From Pseudoalteromonas sp. NC201 (GTDB lineage: Bacteria; Pseudomonadota; Gammaproteobacteria; Enterobacterales; Alteromonadaceae): a stretch of DNA of 64,000 nt. Made by a program: the position numbers and the translations under genes. Location of the stretch: the NCBI RefSeq assembly GCF_002850255.1, contig NZ_CP022522.1, positions 3,285,125 through 3,349,124 on the forward strand, read 5' to 3'. Of this stretch, positions 8,733 through 16,985 are shown piece after piece. The notes beneath the pieces are model-generated. The model was not told the origin of the DNA, did not search any database, and was given only the letters and a program-made list of their open reading frames with translations. The first letter of the stretch is position 1. Every line of letters begins with the position of its first letter.

Positions 8733-8747
8733 CACGCAGTTCGCGTG
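8733..8747. promoter_or_regulatory. Palindrome in the cstA leader
   Basis: CACGC-AGTTC-GCGTG is a perfect 5-bp inverted repeat about 30 bp upstream of the cstA ATG. It could be an operator or a leader hairpin. No T tract follows in either direction, so a terminator is unlikely. Confidence 0.35.
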
Positions 8748-8827
8748 ATTAGTTTGTTGCACGACAACTTCGAAGCTAGCACAAAATAAACTAATTGCAG
8801 TTATCTTTTAGTCTAGGTAGGTCTGAA

Positions 8828-9883
8828 TTAGCCATCAAAAAGTCCCAGTTGAGCTTGTGTGTTAGATTTTTCATTTAGCCCTAAGTGCAAGCCCACGAGG
8901 CGCACGGGTTTAAACTTTTGCCGTGCCATCGCTTCAATCAATAGCTCTTCGAAAACGGGCAAATCAATATGCTGGTATTGGCATTCTTTGGTGGTTTGGG
9001 TGAAATCGTAAAACTTCACTTTAACACCAAGCTTATTAAAGCCACGCTGTAAATAAGGCTGTGCTCGGCGAGTCAATTCAGGTAACAACTTTTCTTTTAT
9101 GACTTGTTTTAAGGTATCAAGGTCGAGCGTGTCTTCTGCAAATGTGGTTTCAACGCCTATCGATTTACGCACTCTATCGGTCTCAACTCGGCGCTCATCA
9201 ATACCTTGACAACGCCGCCATAATACAGCGCCAAACTTGCCAAATGACTGGCGTAACTGAGTTTCAGACAGTGCCTTAATATCTCGGCCATACTCAAGTC
9301 CCATGGCTAGCAAACGCTGTTGAGTCACTCTACCTACACCTGGAATTTTTTTAAGAGGTAACACATCAATAAAAGCGCTCACTTGGTGAGGCGGGATCAC
9401 ACACTGACCATTAGGCTTGTTTTCATCGCTGGCAATTTTGGCTAAAAACTTGATTGGCGCAATTCCCGCCGAAGCCGTAAGGCCCGTTTCTGCAAATATA
9501 TCCGCTCGGATCTGCTCGGCGATAAGCGTTGCACTGCCATTACATTGCTGACACTCAGTGACGTCTAGATAGGCTTCATCCAAAGACAGTGGCTCAATTA
9601 GCTCAGTATAGCGGGCAAAAATAGTTCTAATTTGTTGCGATATTGCCTTATAGACCTCCATTCTCCCCGGTACAATCACCAGCTGAGGGCAGAGTTTTTT
9701 CGCTTGATAATTCGACATGGCCGAGCGCACGCCATATTGCCGAGCAATATAGTTAGCCGTGGATAGCACCCCACGATGACTCCGCCCACCAATCGCCATC
9801 GGCACCTTTGCAAGCTCGGGGTTATCGCGCATTTCTACCGATGCATAGAACGCGTCCATATCAATATGAATAAATTTACGCAC
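8828..9883 (-). CDS. dinB: DNA polymerase IV
   Basis: Error-prone Y-family polymerase used in translesion synthesis during the SOS response. The protein shows FIHIDMDAFYASVEMRDN with catalytic acidic D8/D10-type residues, GVLSTANYIARQYGVRSAMSNYQAKKLCP, and SLDEAYLDVT with the second acidic pair, followed by helix-hairpin-helix KIPGVGRVTQQRL and the little-finger domain. A GTG start at 9883 gives 351 residues, the exact E. coli DinB length. The longer frame to 9952 was rejected because a LexA box lies inside it. Transcription is expected to be repressed by LexA. Confidence 0.94.
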   Translation of the reverse strand: MRKFIHIDMDAFYASVEMRDNPELAKVPMAIGGRSHRGVLSTANYIARQYGVRSAMSNYQAKKLCPQLVIVPGRMEVYKAISQQIRTIFARYTELIEPLSLDEAYLDVTECQQCNGSATLIAEQIRADIFAETGLTASAGIAPIKFLAKIASDENKPNGQCVIPPHQVSAFIDVLPLKKIPGVGRVTQQRLLAMGLEYGRDIKALSETQLRQSFGKFGAVLWRRCQGIDERRVETDRVRKSIGVETTFAEDTLDLDTLKQVIKEKLLPELTRRAQPYLQRGFNKLGVKVKFYDFTQTTKECQYQHIDLPVFEELLIEAMARQKFKPVRLVGLHLGLNEKSNTQAQLGLFDG

Positions 9884-9890
9884 GCCAAAA

Positions 9891-9910
9891 TACTGTCTAA
9901 ATAAACAGTG
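9891..9910. promoter_or_regulatory. LexA (SOS) box of dinB
   Basis: TACTGTCTAAATAAACAGTG contains CTGT-N8-ACAG, matching the gammaproteobacterial LexA consensus TACTGTATATATATACAGTA at most positions. It lies 8 bp upstream of the dinB GTG start. Confidence 0.88.
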
Positions 9911-10104
9911 TTTATTATGTGCTAATTTTCCAATTGTTGCAATCTTGAACATAGGCCATAGTGTTCTGGGCTATACTTGTGTGGATGTCTGTTGCAACTT
10001 GCACTGCAAAACAGAGATAATGCTAACAATATCAATACAGTTCAAAGTACTAAATCCGTTACTTTGGCTATATTTAATCATTCAGCAATCAATCAGGAGC
10101 CTGC

Positions 10105-11157
10105 ATGAAGTACTCACGACTTGGTAGTAGCCCACTTGAAGTTTCACGTATTTGTTTAGGAAGCATGACTTGGGGCGTACAAAACAACCAGCATGATGCC
10201 GACGAGCAAATCAATTATGCACTAAGCCGTGGTATTAACTTCATTGATACCGCTGAAATGTATGCGGTCCCTCCCTCACCTGAAACCTATGGTAAAACCG
10301 AAGCCATCATTGGCAATTGGCTAAAGCGGCACCAAGAAAAGCGCGAAAAGCTCGTGCTTGCAACCAAGATTGCAGGCAGCGGATTACCTTGGATCCGTGA
10401 AGGCGGTGCTATTACGGGACAATCTGTGATCCAAGCGGTGGACGATTCTTTAGCGCGCCTGAATACCGACTATATCGACCTCTACCAACTACATTGGCCA
10501 AACCGTACTTCACCGCATTTTGGTAAACAATGGCCTGGCATGGTGCCTTTGAGTGCGCTTGACCGCGAGGAAGAACGCGCTGGTATGCTAGATATTTTAG
10601 AAGGCTTAGCGAGCTGTATTCAAGCGGGTAAAATTCGCCATTGGGGCCTTTCTGATGATACGCCTTGGGGCATTCACACTTACCTTAATTTGGCAATGCA
10701 ACACAACCTACCTAAGCCGGTTTCAATTCAAAATGAGTTTAGCTTGCTACATGCCAAAGATTGGCCTTACTTGATTGAGAGTTGCGTAAACGAAGATGTT
10801 GCCTATTTACCTTGGTCGCCGCTGGCTGGTGGGATGTTGAGCGGTAAATATTTAGGGGGTGCAAGACCTGAAGGCAGCCGCTTTACCTTAGTGCAAAGAC
10901 AAGGCTTATTTAGAGATACGCAACTAGCACAAGAAGCCGTTGCAAAATATTTAGAAATCGCCAAAGAATTTAATATGACTGCAGCGCAACTGGCGCTAGC
11001 TTGGTGCAACCAAGTCGATGGCGTGACTTCAACTATTATCGGCGCGACAACCATGGCACAGCTTAAAGAAAATATTCAAGCGTTTGAACAACCGCTATGT
11101 GCAGAGTCTTTAGCCGAGATTGATACTGTATTTAAAGCGTACCCTGCTCCGTTTTAA
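10105..11157 (+). CDS. tas: Aldo-keto reductase, Tas-like
   Basis: NADPH-dependent oxidoreductase with a TIM-barrel fold, 350 residues, colinear with E. coli Tas (346). It shows the AKR catalytic tetrad context: D-x3-Y in FIDTAEMYAVPP, K in LATKIAG, and H in LYQLHWPNR. The C-terminal IIGATTMAQLKEN is the cofactor-binding block. AGGAG lies 8 bases before the ATG. Physiological substrate is not known from sequence. Monocistronic between divergently placed dinB and a NUDIX gene, and followed by a terminator. Confidence 0.9.
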   Translation: MKYSRLGSSPLEVSRICLGSMTWGVQNNQHDADEQINYALSRGINFIDTAEMYAVPPSPETYGKTEAIIGNWLKRHQEKREKLVLATKIAGSGLPWIREGGAITGQSVIQAVDDSLARLNTDYIDLYQLHWPNRTSPHFGKQWPGMVPLSALDREEERAGMLDILEGLASCIQAGKIRHWGLSDDTPWGIHTYLNLAMQHNLPKPVSIQNEFSLLHAKDWPYLIESCVNEDVAYLPWSPLAGGMLSGKYLGGARPEGSRFTLVQRQGLFRDTQLAQEAVAKYLEIAKEFNMTAAQLALAWCNQVDGVTSTIIGATTMAQLKENIQAFEQPLCAESLAEIDTVFKAYPAPF

Positions 11158-11170
11158 TATCTTCATTCGC

Positions 11171-11203
11171 GATACGCCGCTTTTACGCAGGCGTATCGTT
11201 TTG
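11171..11203 (+). terminator. Terminator after the Tas-like gene
   Basis: GATACGCC (11171-11178) pairs with GGCGTATC (11190-11197), followed by GTTTTG on the plus strand. Confidence 0.7.
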
Positions 11204-11243
11204 TAAACCCATTCTTGTTACCTAAATTGAAGTTAAAACCCCC

Positions 11244-11756
11244 ATGCAAAGCTTAAACAACACCCCAGTCATTCCGCTTCAAGGCAGCTGCTTTACTAGA
11301 GAGACCACTCGCGCCATAGTCCTTAGAGGCAACGACATTCTTATGCTTTACACCAAACGTTATGACGATTACACCTTACCAGGTGGTGGCGTTAACGAGG
11401 GGGAAAGCTTAGAAGCAGCATTAGAGCGCGAGCTAAAAGAAGAAACTGGTGCAGTATCCATTACAGGTCTCACTCCTTTTGGTCGCTATGAAGAGTACCG
11501 TCCTTGGTATAAACCAGATCATGATAATGTACATATTATTTCTTATTGCTACGTTTGTGAGATCTGTGGCAAATTTGATCTGCCAACAATGGAGAATTAC
11601 GAACTTGCTAATGGTATGAAACCTTTGTGGATTAACATAAATCAAGCCATAGCCCACAATGAAGCTAAACTTGCTGATGCAAATAACAAAGGGATGTCCA
11701 TTTTGCGTGAATTAACTTTACTGAAACACATATCGGCGCAACTAATCACAGAATAA
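11244..11756 (+). CDS. NUDIX hydrolase
   Basis: Protein of 170 residues with a NUDIX box near residues 47-70: GGGVNEGESLEAALERELKE then ETGA, giving G-x5-E-x7-RE-x2-EE-x-G-like spacing. Such enzymes cleave nucleoside diphosphates linked to another group and need Mg2+. The motif gives the chemistry but not the substrate. It stands alone, in the same direction as its neighbours but separated from them by 70-90 bp. Confidence 0.85.
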   Translation: MQSLNNTPVIPLQGSCFTRETTRAIVLRGNDILMLYTKRYDDYTLPGGGVNEGESLEAALERELKEETGAVSITGLTPFGRYEEYRPWYKPDHDNVHIISYCYVCEICGKFDLPTMENYELANGMKPLWININQAIAHNEAKLADANNKGMSILRELTLLKHISAQLITE

Positions 11757-11828
11757 TTCGTCTATTGAGGGAACATTTACACGTTGATTAAGCTCTAACT
11801 CTGCATAACTCAAGGATTAATAAGAATA

Positions 11829-12518
11829 ATGCGGCCGCTCCAAAACAACCTAATTAGTTTCACCATTATCGGCTCTATTGTGCTGCATCTACTGCTCGGC
11901 TGGTATTTGCAGCAAAGTATTTATATCCCCTCAAAGCCTTTAGAAATTAAGGCAATGAAAACCTATTTGGTTATTGAGCCTACTAAGCCCAAGGTGGAGC
12001 ATATTGAGACACCAGCGATAACTGAAGATAAGCCAGTAAAGGAGTTAAAACCGACACTGAAGGACGATACGGTTGAAGTACTAAAAACTGCGCAAACGGA
12101 ACCAAAAAAGCCTACGGTTGAAAGTACAACCAAGCACATAGCCAAAGCAGCAGTCGTCACGCAACCTAAAAAGTTAGACCATCGCAAAGCAATCTCTCAA
12201 TTTCGTCAGCAACTTTTAGAGCGCACTCCCAGTGACGTTGTACTCAGCCAAAACCAAAAAAAGCCGCAGCAGATCACCGTGCCTAAAGCGCATCAAACCA
12301 GTGCTGCGAGCAAGCCAAGAGAGCTACTCGCGTCCACACCACATTATAACGTCTACCGTGAAAATGGCCTGTGCTATACTGAGGTTAGACTCGATCCGAG
12401 TATTCCTACACCAGAGGGATTAAGTAATAACTGGCGTACTCCGCCTCGCCCTTGCGATGGCGGTGCCATTAAAAAAGCCTATGATGCCGCGATGAGTAAA
12501 TGGCTAAACAAACGCTAA
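11829..12518 (+). CDS. Uncharacterised membrane-anchored periplasmic protein, TonB-like layout
   Basis: Not recognised as a named family. The 229-residue protein has one N-terminal membrane segment (about residues 9-27, SFTIIGSIVLHLLLGWYLQ), then a long Lys/Pro/Thr/Val-rich low-complexity region (about 35-150) like the periplasm-spanning part of TonB or TolA. It ends in a more ordered C-terminal domain with two cysteines, NGLCYTEVRLDP and PPRPCDGG. It follows the NUDIX gene by 72 bp and precedes the NYN gene by 40 bp. It lacks an obvious TonB C-terminal fold, so a TonB function is only a resemblance in architecture. Confidence 0.7.
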   Translation: MRPLQNNLISFTIIGSIVLHLLLGWYLQQSIYIPSKPLEIKAMKTYLVIEPTKPKVEHIETPAITEDKPVKELKPTLKDDTVEVLKTAQTEPKKPTVESTTKHIAKAAVVTQPKKLDHRKAISQFRQQLLERTPSDVVLSQNQKKPQQITVPKAHQTSAASKPRELLASTPHYNVYRENGLCYTEVRLDPSIPTPEGLSNNWRTPPRPCDGGAIKKAYDAAMSKWLNKR

Positions 12519-12558
12519 TCTTGCTATCATAAAGCAAATTTATTGCTAAGAGTCCATT

Positions 12559-13065
12559 ATGGAAAAAGTCACCATTTTAGTTGACGCTCAAAATGTTTAT
12601 TACACCACCAAACAAGCCTACCAAACAGGCTTTGACTATAACGCGTTTTGGCGTAAAGCAACGGCTAATCGCGAGGTATATCAAGCCATTGCCTATTCCA
12701 GCGAACGGGGTGACGACAAACAAAAGCAGTTCCAAAATATCCTGCGAGCGATTGGCTTTGAGGTGAAGTTAAAGCCTTATATTCAACGTGCCGATGGCTC
12801 CGCAAAATGTGATTGGGATGTTGGCATTACCATTGATGCCATGGAGTGCGCGTCAGAATCCGATGTAATTATTCTAGTAACTGGCGATGGTGATTTTGAT
12901 TTACTCGCGAATAAACTCAGAGATAAATACCATACCCGAGTCGAAGTTTACGGCGTGCCGCAGCTTACCGCCGCCTCACTGATCCGTGCCGCTAGTGAGT
13001 TTATTCCTATTGATAGTAAACTATTAATTAGTCGACGCAGGTCTGAAATACATCACGGCGATTAA
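12559..13065 (+). CDS. NYN-domain (LabA/DUF88-type) putative ribonuclease
   Basis: PIN-like fold protein of 168 residues. It begins with VTILVDAQNVYYTT, where D9 and N12 are the NYN signature. It continues with KCDWDVGITIDAM and VIILVTGDGDFDLLANKLRDK, which supply the further acidic residues expected to bind a catalytic metal, and VEVYGVPQLTAASLIRAASEFIPID, typical of the LabA branch. NYN proteins are predicted RNA-processing nucleases. Substrate is unknown. Transcribed with the TonB-like protein upstream, possibly in one unit. Confidence 0.85.
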   Translation: MEKVTILVDAQNVYYTTKQAYQTGFDYNAFWRKATANREVYQAIAYSSERGDDKQKQFQNILRAIGFEVKLKPYIQRADGSAKCDWDVGITIDAMECASESDVIILVTGDGDFDLLANKLRDKYHTRVEVYGVPQLTAASLIRAASEFIPIDSKLLISRRRSEIHHGD

Positions 13066-13209
13066 CACTGTCAGATACGTTCCTATACGACAAATAGTCC
13101 ACCTCCATAGCCAACCACACAAATTCTTATGACTTGCCGTAAAGTAGTTTTATGGCACAGCTATTGCTTATAAAACCACAGATGTCATTTTTTTGATTTG
13201 GAGTTTTGT

Positions 13210-13800
13210 ATGGAATTTGCGTTACTTGCTATTTTGGCTCTAGTGGTCGTTGCTTCCATTGTCGCTTCTAAGTACACCGATGTGGGTGGCAATCCTTATC
13301 CATTTAATCGTAAAGAATCTGTTTTTACCACCGTTGAAGCATCGTTTCTACATTTATTAGAACGTGCCGTTGGCGATAGATATAAAATCGTTAGCCGCAT
13401 TAAGCTCATTGATGTGATTGAGTGCAAGCCGGGTATCTCTCCAAAAGCACGTCGTGCTGCGGTAACTAAAGCTAAGAATAAGCAGTTGGATTATGTCTTG
13501 GTAGACAAAGAGACACTGAAAATTGTTGCCGCTGTTGACTTGGTCAATAACGCCAATAAAAACGGCCATAAAGCACAAAAAGATTGGTTTGTAAGTGGCG
13601 CTCTGGAATCTGCGGGTATTCCACACATTCGTATGAAAATCAAAAGTGGCTACCAAAGCGCTGAGGTCCGTGCGGCAATCCTATTCAAGCTTGGCCAAAA
13701 AGTGGAGATGCCAAAGAAAACCAGAAACCGCACCTACAAACCTGCGGTACTGTCTCCTTCACAGGCAAAAGCACAGTCAACTCAGTTGGCAGAAATCTAG
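13210..13800 (+). CDS. DUF2726 domain protein (restriction-endonuclease-like fold)
   Basis: Protein of 196 residues with an N-terminal membrane segment (about 1-20, MEFALLAILALVVVASIVAS) and a DUF2726 domain (about 35-160). The domain contains SVFTTVEASFLHLLERAV, RAAVTKAKNKQLDYVLVD and an AAVDLVNNANKNGHKAQKDW block. The family is placed in the restriction-endonuclease-like superfamily, but here the expected acidic active-site residues are only partly recognisable, so activity is uncertain. The ATG at 13210 was chosen because GGAG lies 6 bases upstream; a TTG 12 bases earlier has no such site. Followed by a strong terminator. Confidence 0.8.
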   Translation: MEFALLAILALVVVASIVASKYTDVGGNPYPFNRKESVFTTVEASFLHLLERAVGDRYKIVSRIKLIDVIECKPGISPKARRAAVTKAKNKQLDYVLVDKETLKIVAAVDLVNNANKNGHKAQKDWFVSGALESAGIPHIRMKIKSGYQSAEVRAAILFKLGQKVEMPKKTRNRTYKPAVLSPSQAKAQSTQLAEI

Positions 13801-13803
13801 CAA

Positions 13804-13830
13804 AACGGGCGTCAGCCCGTTTTTTGTTTT
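13804..13830 (+). terminator. Terminator after the DUF2726 gene
   Basis: AACGGGC (13804-13810), loop GTCA, GCCCGTT (13815-13821), then TTTTTGTTTT. Confidence 0.85.
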
Positions 13831-13908
13831 ACCTATCAAAACCCCTTTCGTATAATAAAAGCAATTTTGACACTGGGGCTTTCCCCACCACAAATTAGGA
13901 ATCTTTTG

Positions 13909-14616
13909 ATGAAAGTAGGCATTATCGGCGCAATGGAGCAAGAAGTTACCATTTTGCGTAACACCATGGAAAACCCGCAAACATTGACCAAAGGTGGCTT
14001 TACTTTTTATACCGGCAAACTGGCTGGTCTTGACGTAACGCTTGTACAGTCTGGCATTGGTAAAGTGGCAGCGACGGTTGCGACAACTTTGCTTATCGAC
14101 AACTTTGCGCCAGATTGCGTGATCAACACGGGTTCTGCAGGTGGCTTTGAACCATCACTAAACGTCGGCGATGTGGTGATTTCAAATGAAGTACGTCATC
14201 ACGACGTAGATGTTACTGCGTTTGGCTATGAAATTGGTCAAGTTCCGCAAATGCCTGCTGCGTTTACTTCGCACACAAAATTAGTTGAAGCTGCAGAGCA
14301 AAGCGTACATGCGCTTGAGGGCATTCAAACTATGATTGGTTTGATTTGTACGGGAGACTCGTTTATGTGTGACCCAGTGCGCATCGATAAGGCGCGTGCA
14401 GACTTCCCGACGATGTTAGCAGTAGAAATGGAAGGTGCGGCAATTGCGCAGGCTTGTCATTCTTTAAACACGCCATTTGTTGTGATCCGCTCGCTATCTG
14501 ATATCGCCGGCAAAGAATCACCGCAATCATTCGAAGAGTATCTAGAAGTCGCTTCTGTTAACTCTTCTAAAATGGTGATGGCACTACTTAATAAGCTGGA
14601 TAAGGTTACGCTTTAG
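13909..14616 (+). CDS. mtnN: 5'-methylthioadenosine/S-adenosylhomocysteine nucleosidase
   Basis: Cleaves adenine from methylthioadenosine and S-adenosylhomocysteine, feeding methionine salvage and the AI-2 precursor pathway. The 235-residue protein matches E. coli MtnN (232). E12 in GAMEQEV, the substrate glutamate in [11 protein letters not shown] and the catalytic aspartate in [10 protein letters not shown] are all present. The ATG at 13909 has AGGA upstream; an earlier in-frame TTG was rejected. The TAG stop overlaps the GTG start of the CbiB-like gene, so the two are probably co-translated. Confidence 0.95.
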   Translation: MKVGIIGAMEQEVTILRNTMENPQTLTKGGFTFYTGKLAGLDVTLVQSGIGKVAATVATTLLIDNFAPDCVINTGSAGGFEPSLNVGDVVISNEVRHHDVDVTAFGYEIGQVPQMPAAFTSHTKLVEAAEQSVHALEGIQTMIGLICTGDSFMCDPVRIDKARADFPTMLAVEMEGAAIAQACHSLNTPFVVIRSLSDIAGKESPQSFEEYLEVASVNSSKMVMALLNKLDKVTL

Positions 14617-15572
14617 TGCTCGACAGCTTGCTTCAGGCCCATGAGGGCCTGATCATTTTCTTACTGGCGATTTTTGTCAGCCTAGGGGTAAGGTTATCAA
14701 CACTTTATCACCCTAATCTTATTCTTAGCCTTATATTTAAAGCGATTGCCGAAAAAGTTTATCGCCCCAAAGCGGCTTCTAGTTATCAACTGTTATCAGG
14801 CACACTGGGATTCCTCCTCCCTATATTAACCATCACCGTATTAACTTATGCGATTATTAGCTTTGCTTTTTATCCTAATTGGCTCGGTGGGCTGGTGTTG
14901 TTTTTATGCTTAGATATTAGCCATGAAAGCCGTGCTAAGCGTATTTCCGCGCTGATAAAGTCAAAGCAAAAAGTAACCGCAAGAGCCGTGTTGCAAGGAA
15001 TGGTAGCAAGAGATGTAGAGAAGCTAACAGAGCTTGGTATTTGTAAAGCCACCATAGATAGCACCGCATTAAATACCCTGCGCCATTTTTTTGTCATTGC
15101 TTTACTGTATCTAATGGCAGGCCCCTATCTCGCGCTATTTTATAAACTGTTACTGCTATGCGACCATGCTTGGCGGCAAGTAATGCCCCCCTCAGCCCGT
15201 TTTATGACAAGCCTTTCCCGCGTGATTTGGCTCGTTGAGTTTGTACCCATTCGATTATTAATTACCTGCTTTTCGTTGCTACTTAGACCAAAGCAAACTT
15301 GGCACTACATTAAATACTACGGCCGTCACTTTAGCCAAACGAATACCGGATGGGCACTGAGCTTTTTTGCCGCAAATTTACATACACAGCTCGCAGGGCC
15401 GCGCTTTTATTTTGGTGAACGTTATGATGTGATGCGGGTAGGTGCAAAAGCGCAACCCTCAGCTGAGCATATTCAGCATTTACTCGGGCTACTTAATCAA
15501 ATGCGCTGGCTATTTATTGCTACTTCCGCCTTACTGCTTGTGATTATAAATTTTGCTAGCTTAATGTTGTAA
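14616..15572 (+). CDS. CobD/CbiB-like integral membrane protein
   Basis: Hydrophobic 318-residue protein with several membrane segments. The central block ARAVLQGMVARDVEKLTELG followed by ICKATIDSTALNTLRHF, and the late FAANLHTQLAGPRFYFGERY, correspond to conserved regions of CbiB/CobD, the enzyme attaching aminopropanol to cobyric acid. The usual VARDT-L and ESVAENTSDG motifs are degraded here (VARDVEKL, DSTALNTLRH), so catalysis is doubtful. No other cobalamin genes are in the window. The GTG start overlaps the mtnN stop by one base. AmpE-like proteins are another, less likely, comparison. Confidence 0.65.
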   Translation: MLDSLLQAHEGLIIFLLAIFVSLGVRLSTLYHPNLILSLIFKAIAEKVYRPKAASSYQLLSGTLGFLLPILTITVLTYAIISFAFYPNWLGGLVLFLCLDISHESRAKRISALIKSKQKVTARAVLQGMVARDVEKLTELGICKATIDSTALNTLRHFFVIALLYLMAGPYLALFYKLLLLCDHAWRQVMPPSARFMTSLSRVIWLVEFVPIRLLITCFSLLLRPKQTWHYIKYYGRHFSQTNTGWALSFFAANLHTQLAGPRFYFGERYDVMRVGAKAQPSAEHIQHLLGLLNQMRWLFIATSALLLVIINFASLML

Positions 15573-15634
15573 CAACCACAAAAAAGGCCAGTAAAACACT
15601 GACCTCTTCGGCTATAACAAGTAGATTAGCTTGT

Positions 15635-16834
15635 TTAGTTTACCGTAACTTTCGCAAACTTACGCTTACCTACTTGGTAGATTTCACAAGAACCTTTCGC
15701 AACTTCTAATTTTGTGTCTGTTACTTTATCTTCGCCATTTAGCTTAACCGCGCCTTGCTTGATCATGCGCATCGCCTCTGAAGTACTTGCCACTAAACCG
15801 GCTTCTTTTAGCAAGTTAGTGATAAACGTGCTTTCACCCTCAATAGTTACGGTGACTTCAGGGATCTCATCAGGTAAGGCATTTTTTTGGAAACGCTTGA
15901 TAAAGTCTTGATGCGCCGCTTCAGCGTCAGCTTCACTGTGGAATCGAGCAATCATTTCTTTTGCAAATTCAATCTTAATGTCACGAGGGTTGCGGCCGCC
16001 TGCAACTTCTTCTTTAAGTGCAGCGATATCATCCAGTGTTTTTGCGCTTAACAATTCGTAGTAACGCCACATTAAATCGTCAGAAATCGACATCACTTTA
16101 CCGAACATGTCGTTTGGCGCATCAGTAATACCGATGTAGTTACCTAGTGACTTAGACATTTTCTGTACGCCGTCGGTGCCTTCAAGTAGCGGCATCATCA
16201 GTACTGTTTGCGGCTTTTGCCCTTCGTCTTTTTGTAGCTCACGACCCATTAATAGGTTAAAGCGCTGATCGGTACCACCGAGCTCAACATCCGCCTCTAA
16301 TGCAACCGAGTCCCAACCTTGAACCAGTGGATATAAGAATTCGTGGATTGCGATTGCTTGACCATTTGCATAACGCTTTTTAAAGTCGTCGCGCTCAAGC
16401 ATACGTGCCACGGTTTGACGTGCAGCAAGCTTGATCATACCGGCTGTACCTAGCTTTTCCATCCACTCAGAATTGAATGCGACTGTGGTTTTGGCAGGAT
16501 CAAGGATTTTGAAAACCTGTTCTTTGTATGTTTCTGCATTTGCCAGTACATCTTCACGAGTGAGTGGCTTACGAGTTACATTTTTGCCCGTTGGGTCGCC
16601 AATCATACCGGTGAAATCACCAATCAAGAAAATCACCTCATGGCCTAAGTCTTGAAAGGTTTTCATTTTATTGATTAGCACTGTGTGTCCTAAATGCAAA
16701 TCAGGCGCTGTTGGATCGAAACCCGCTTTAATACGTAGTTTTTTACCTGACTTCAGCTTTTCTTTTAATTCATCTTGCAACAGAATTTCTTCTGCACCAC
16801 GGCTAATCTCTGCAAATGCAGTTTCTAAATCCAC
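15635..16834 (-). CDS. tyrS: Tyrosyl-tRNA synthetase
   Basis: Class I aminoacyl-tRNA synthetase charging tRNA-Tyr. The HIGH motif is HLGH in [12 protein letters not shown], the KMSKS motif is intact in [11 protein letters not shown], and the C-terminal S4-like RNA-binding domain ends with [17 protein letters not shown]. At about 400 residues it belongs to the shorter TyrZ-like branch rather than the 424-residue E. coli type. The GTG at 16834 is preferred over a GTG 9 bases upstream because GGAG has correct spacing (8 bases) only to the former. Divergent from an M23 peptidase, as in many gammaproteobacteria. Confidence 0.94.
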   Translation of the reverse strand: MDLETAFAEISRGAEEILLQDELKEKLKSGKKLRIKAGFDPTAPDLHLGHTVLINKMKTFQDLGHEVIFLIGDFTGMIGDPTGKNVTRKPLTREDVLANAETYKEQVFKILDPAKTTVAFNSEWMEKLGTAGMIKLAARQTVARMLERDDFKKRYANGQAIAIHEFLYPLVQGWDSVALEADVELGGTDQRFNLLMGRELQKDEGQKPQTVLMMPLLEGTDGVQKMSKSLGNYIGITDAPNDMFGKVMSISDDLMWRYYELLSAKTLDDIAALKEEVAGGRNPRDIKIEFAKEMIARFHSEADAEAAHQDFIKRFQKNALPDEIPEVTVTIEGESTFITNLLKEAGLVASTSEAMRMIKQGAVKLNGEDKVTDTKLEVAKGSCEIYQVGKRKFAKVTVN

Positions 16835-16985
16835 TATTCTCACTCCAACAGCTATAACTTGTAATCGCTCGATTCTAGCCTATATTTATCCGAGTTTAAA
16901 TGCACAAAACGCTGGTATTACGGGTTTATTACGTATATCCTGCAATATTATCTACAATAATTCTTGACAGCAGAAAAGGCGCATT

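Noticed and set aside
9884..9952. Longer start for dinB
   Set aside because: A LexA box lies inside this stretch, and the GTG at 9883 gives the standard 351-residue protein.
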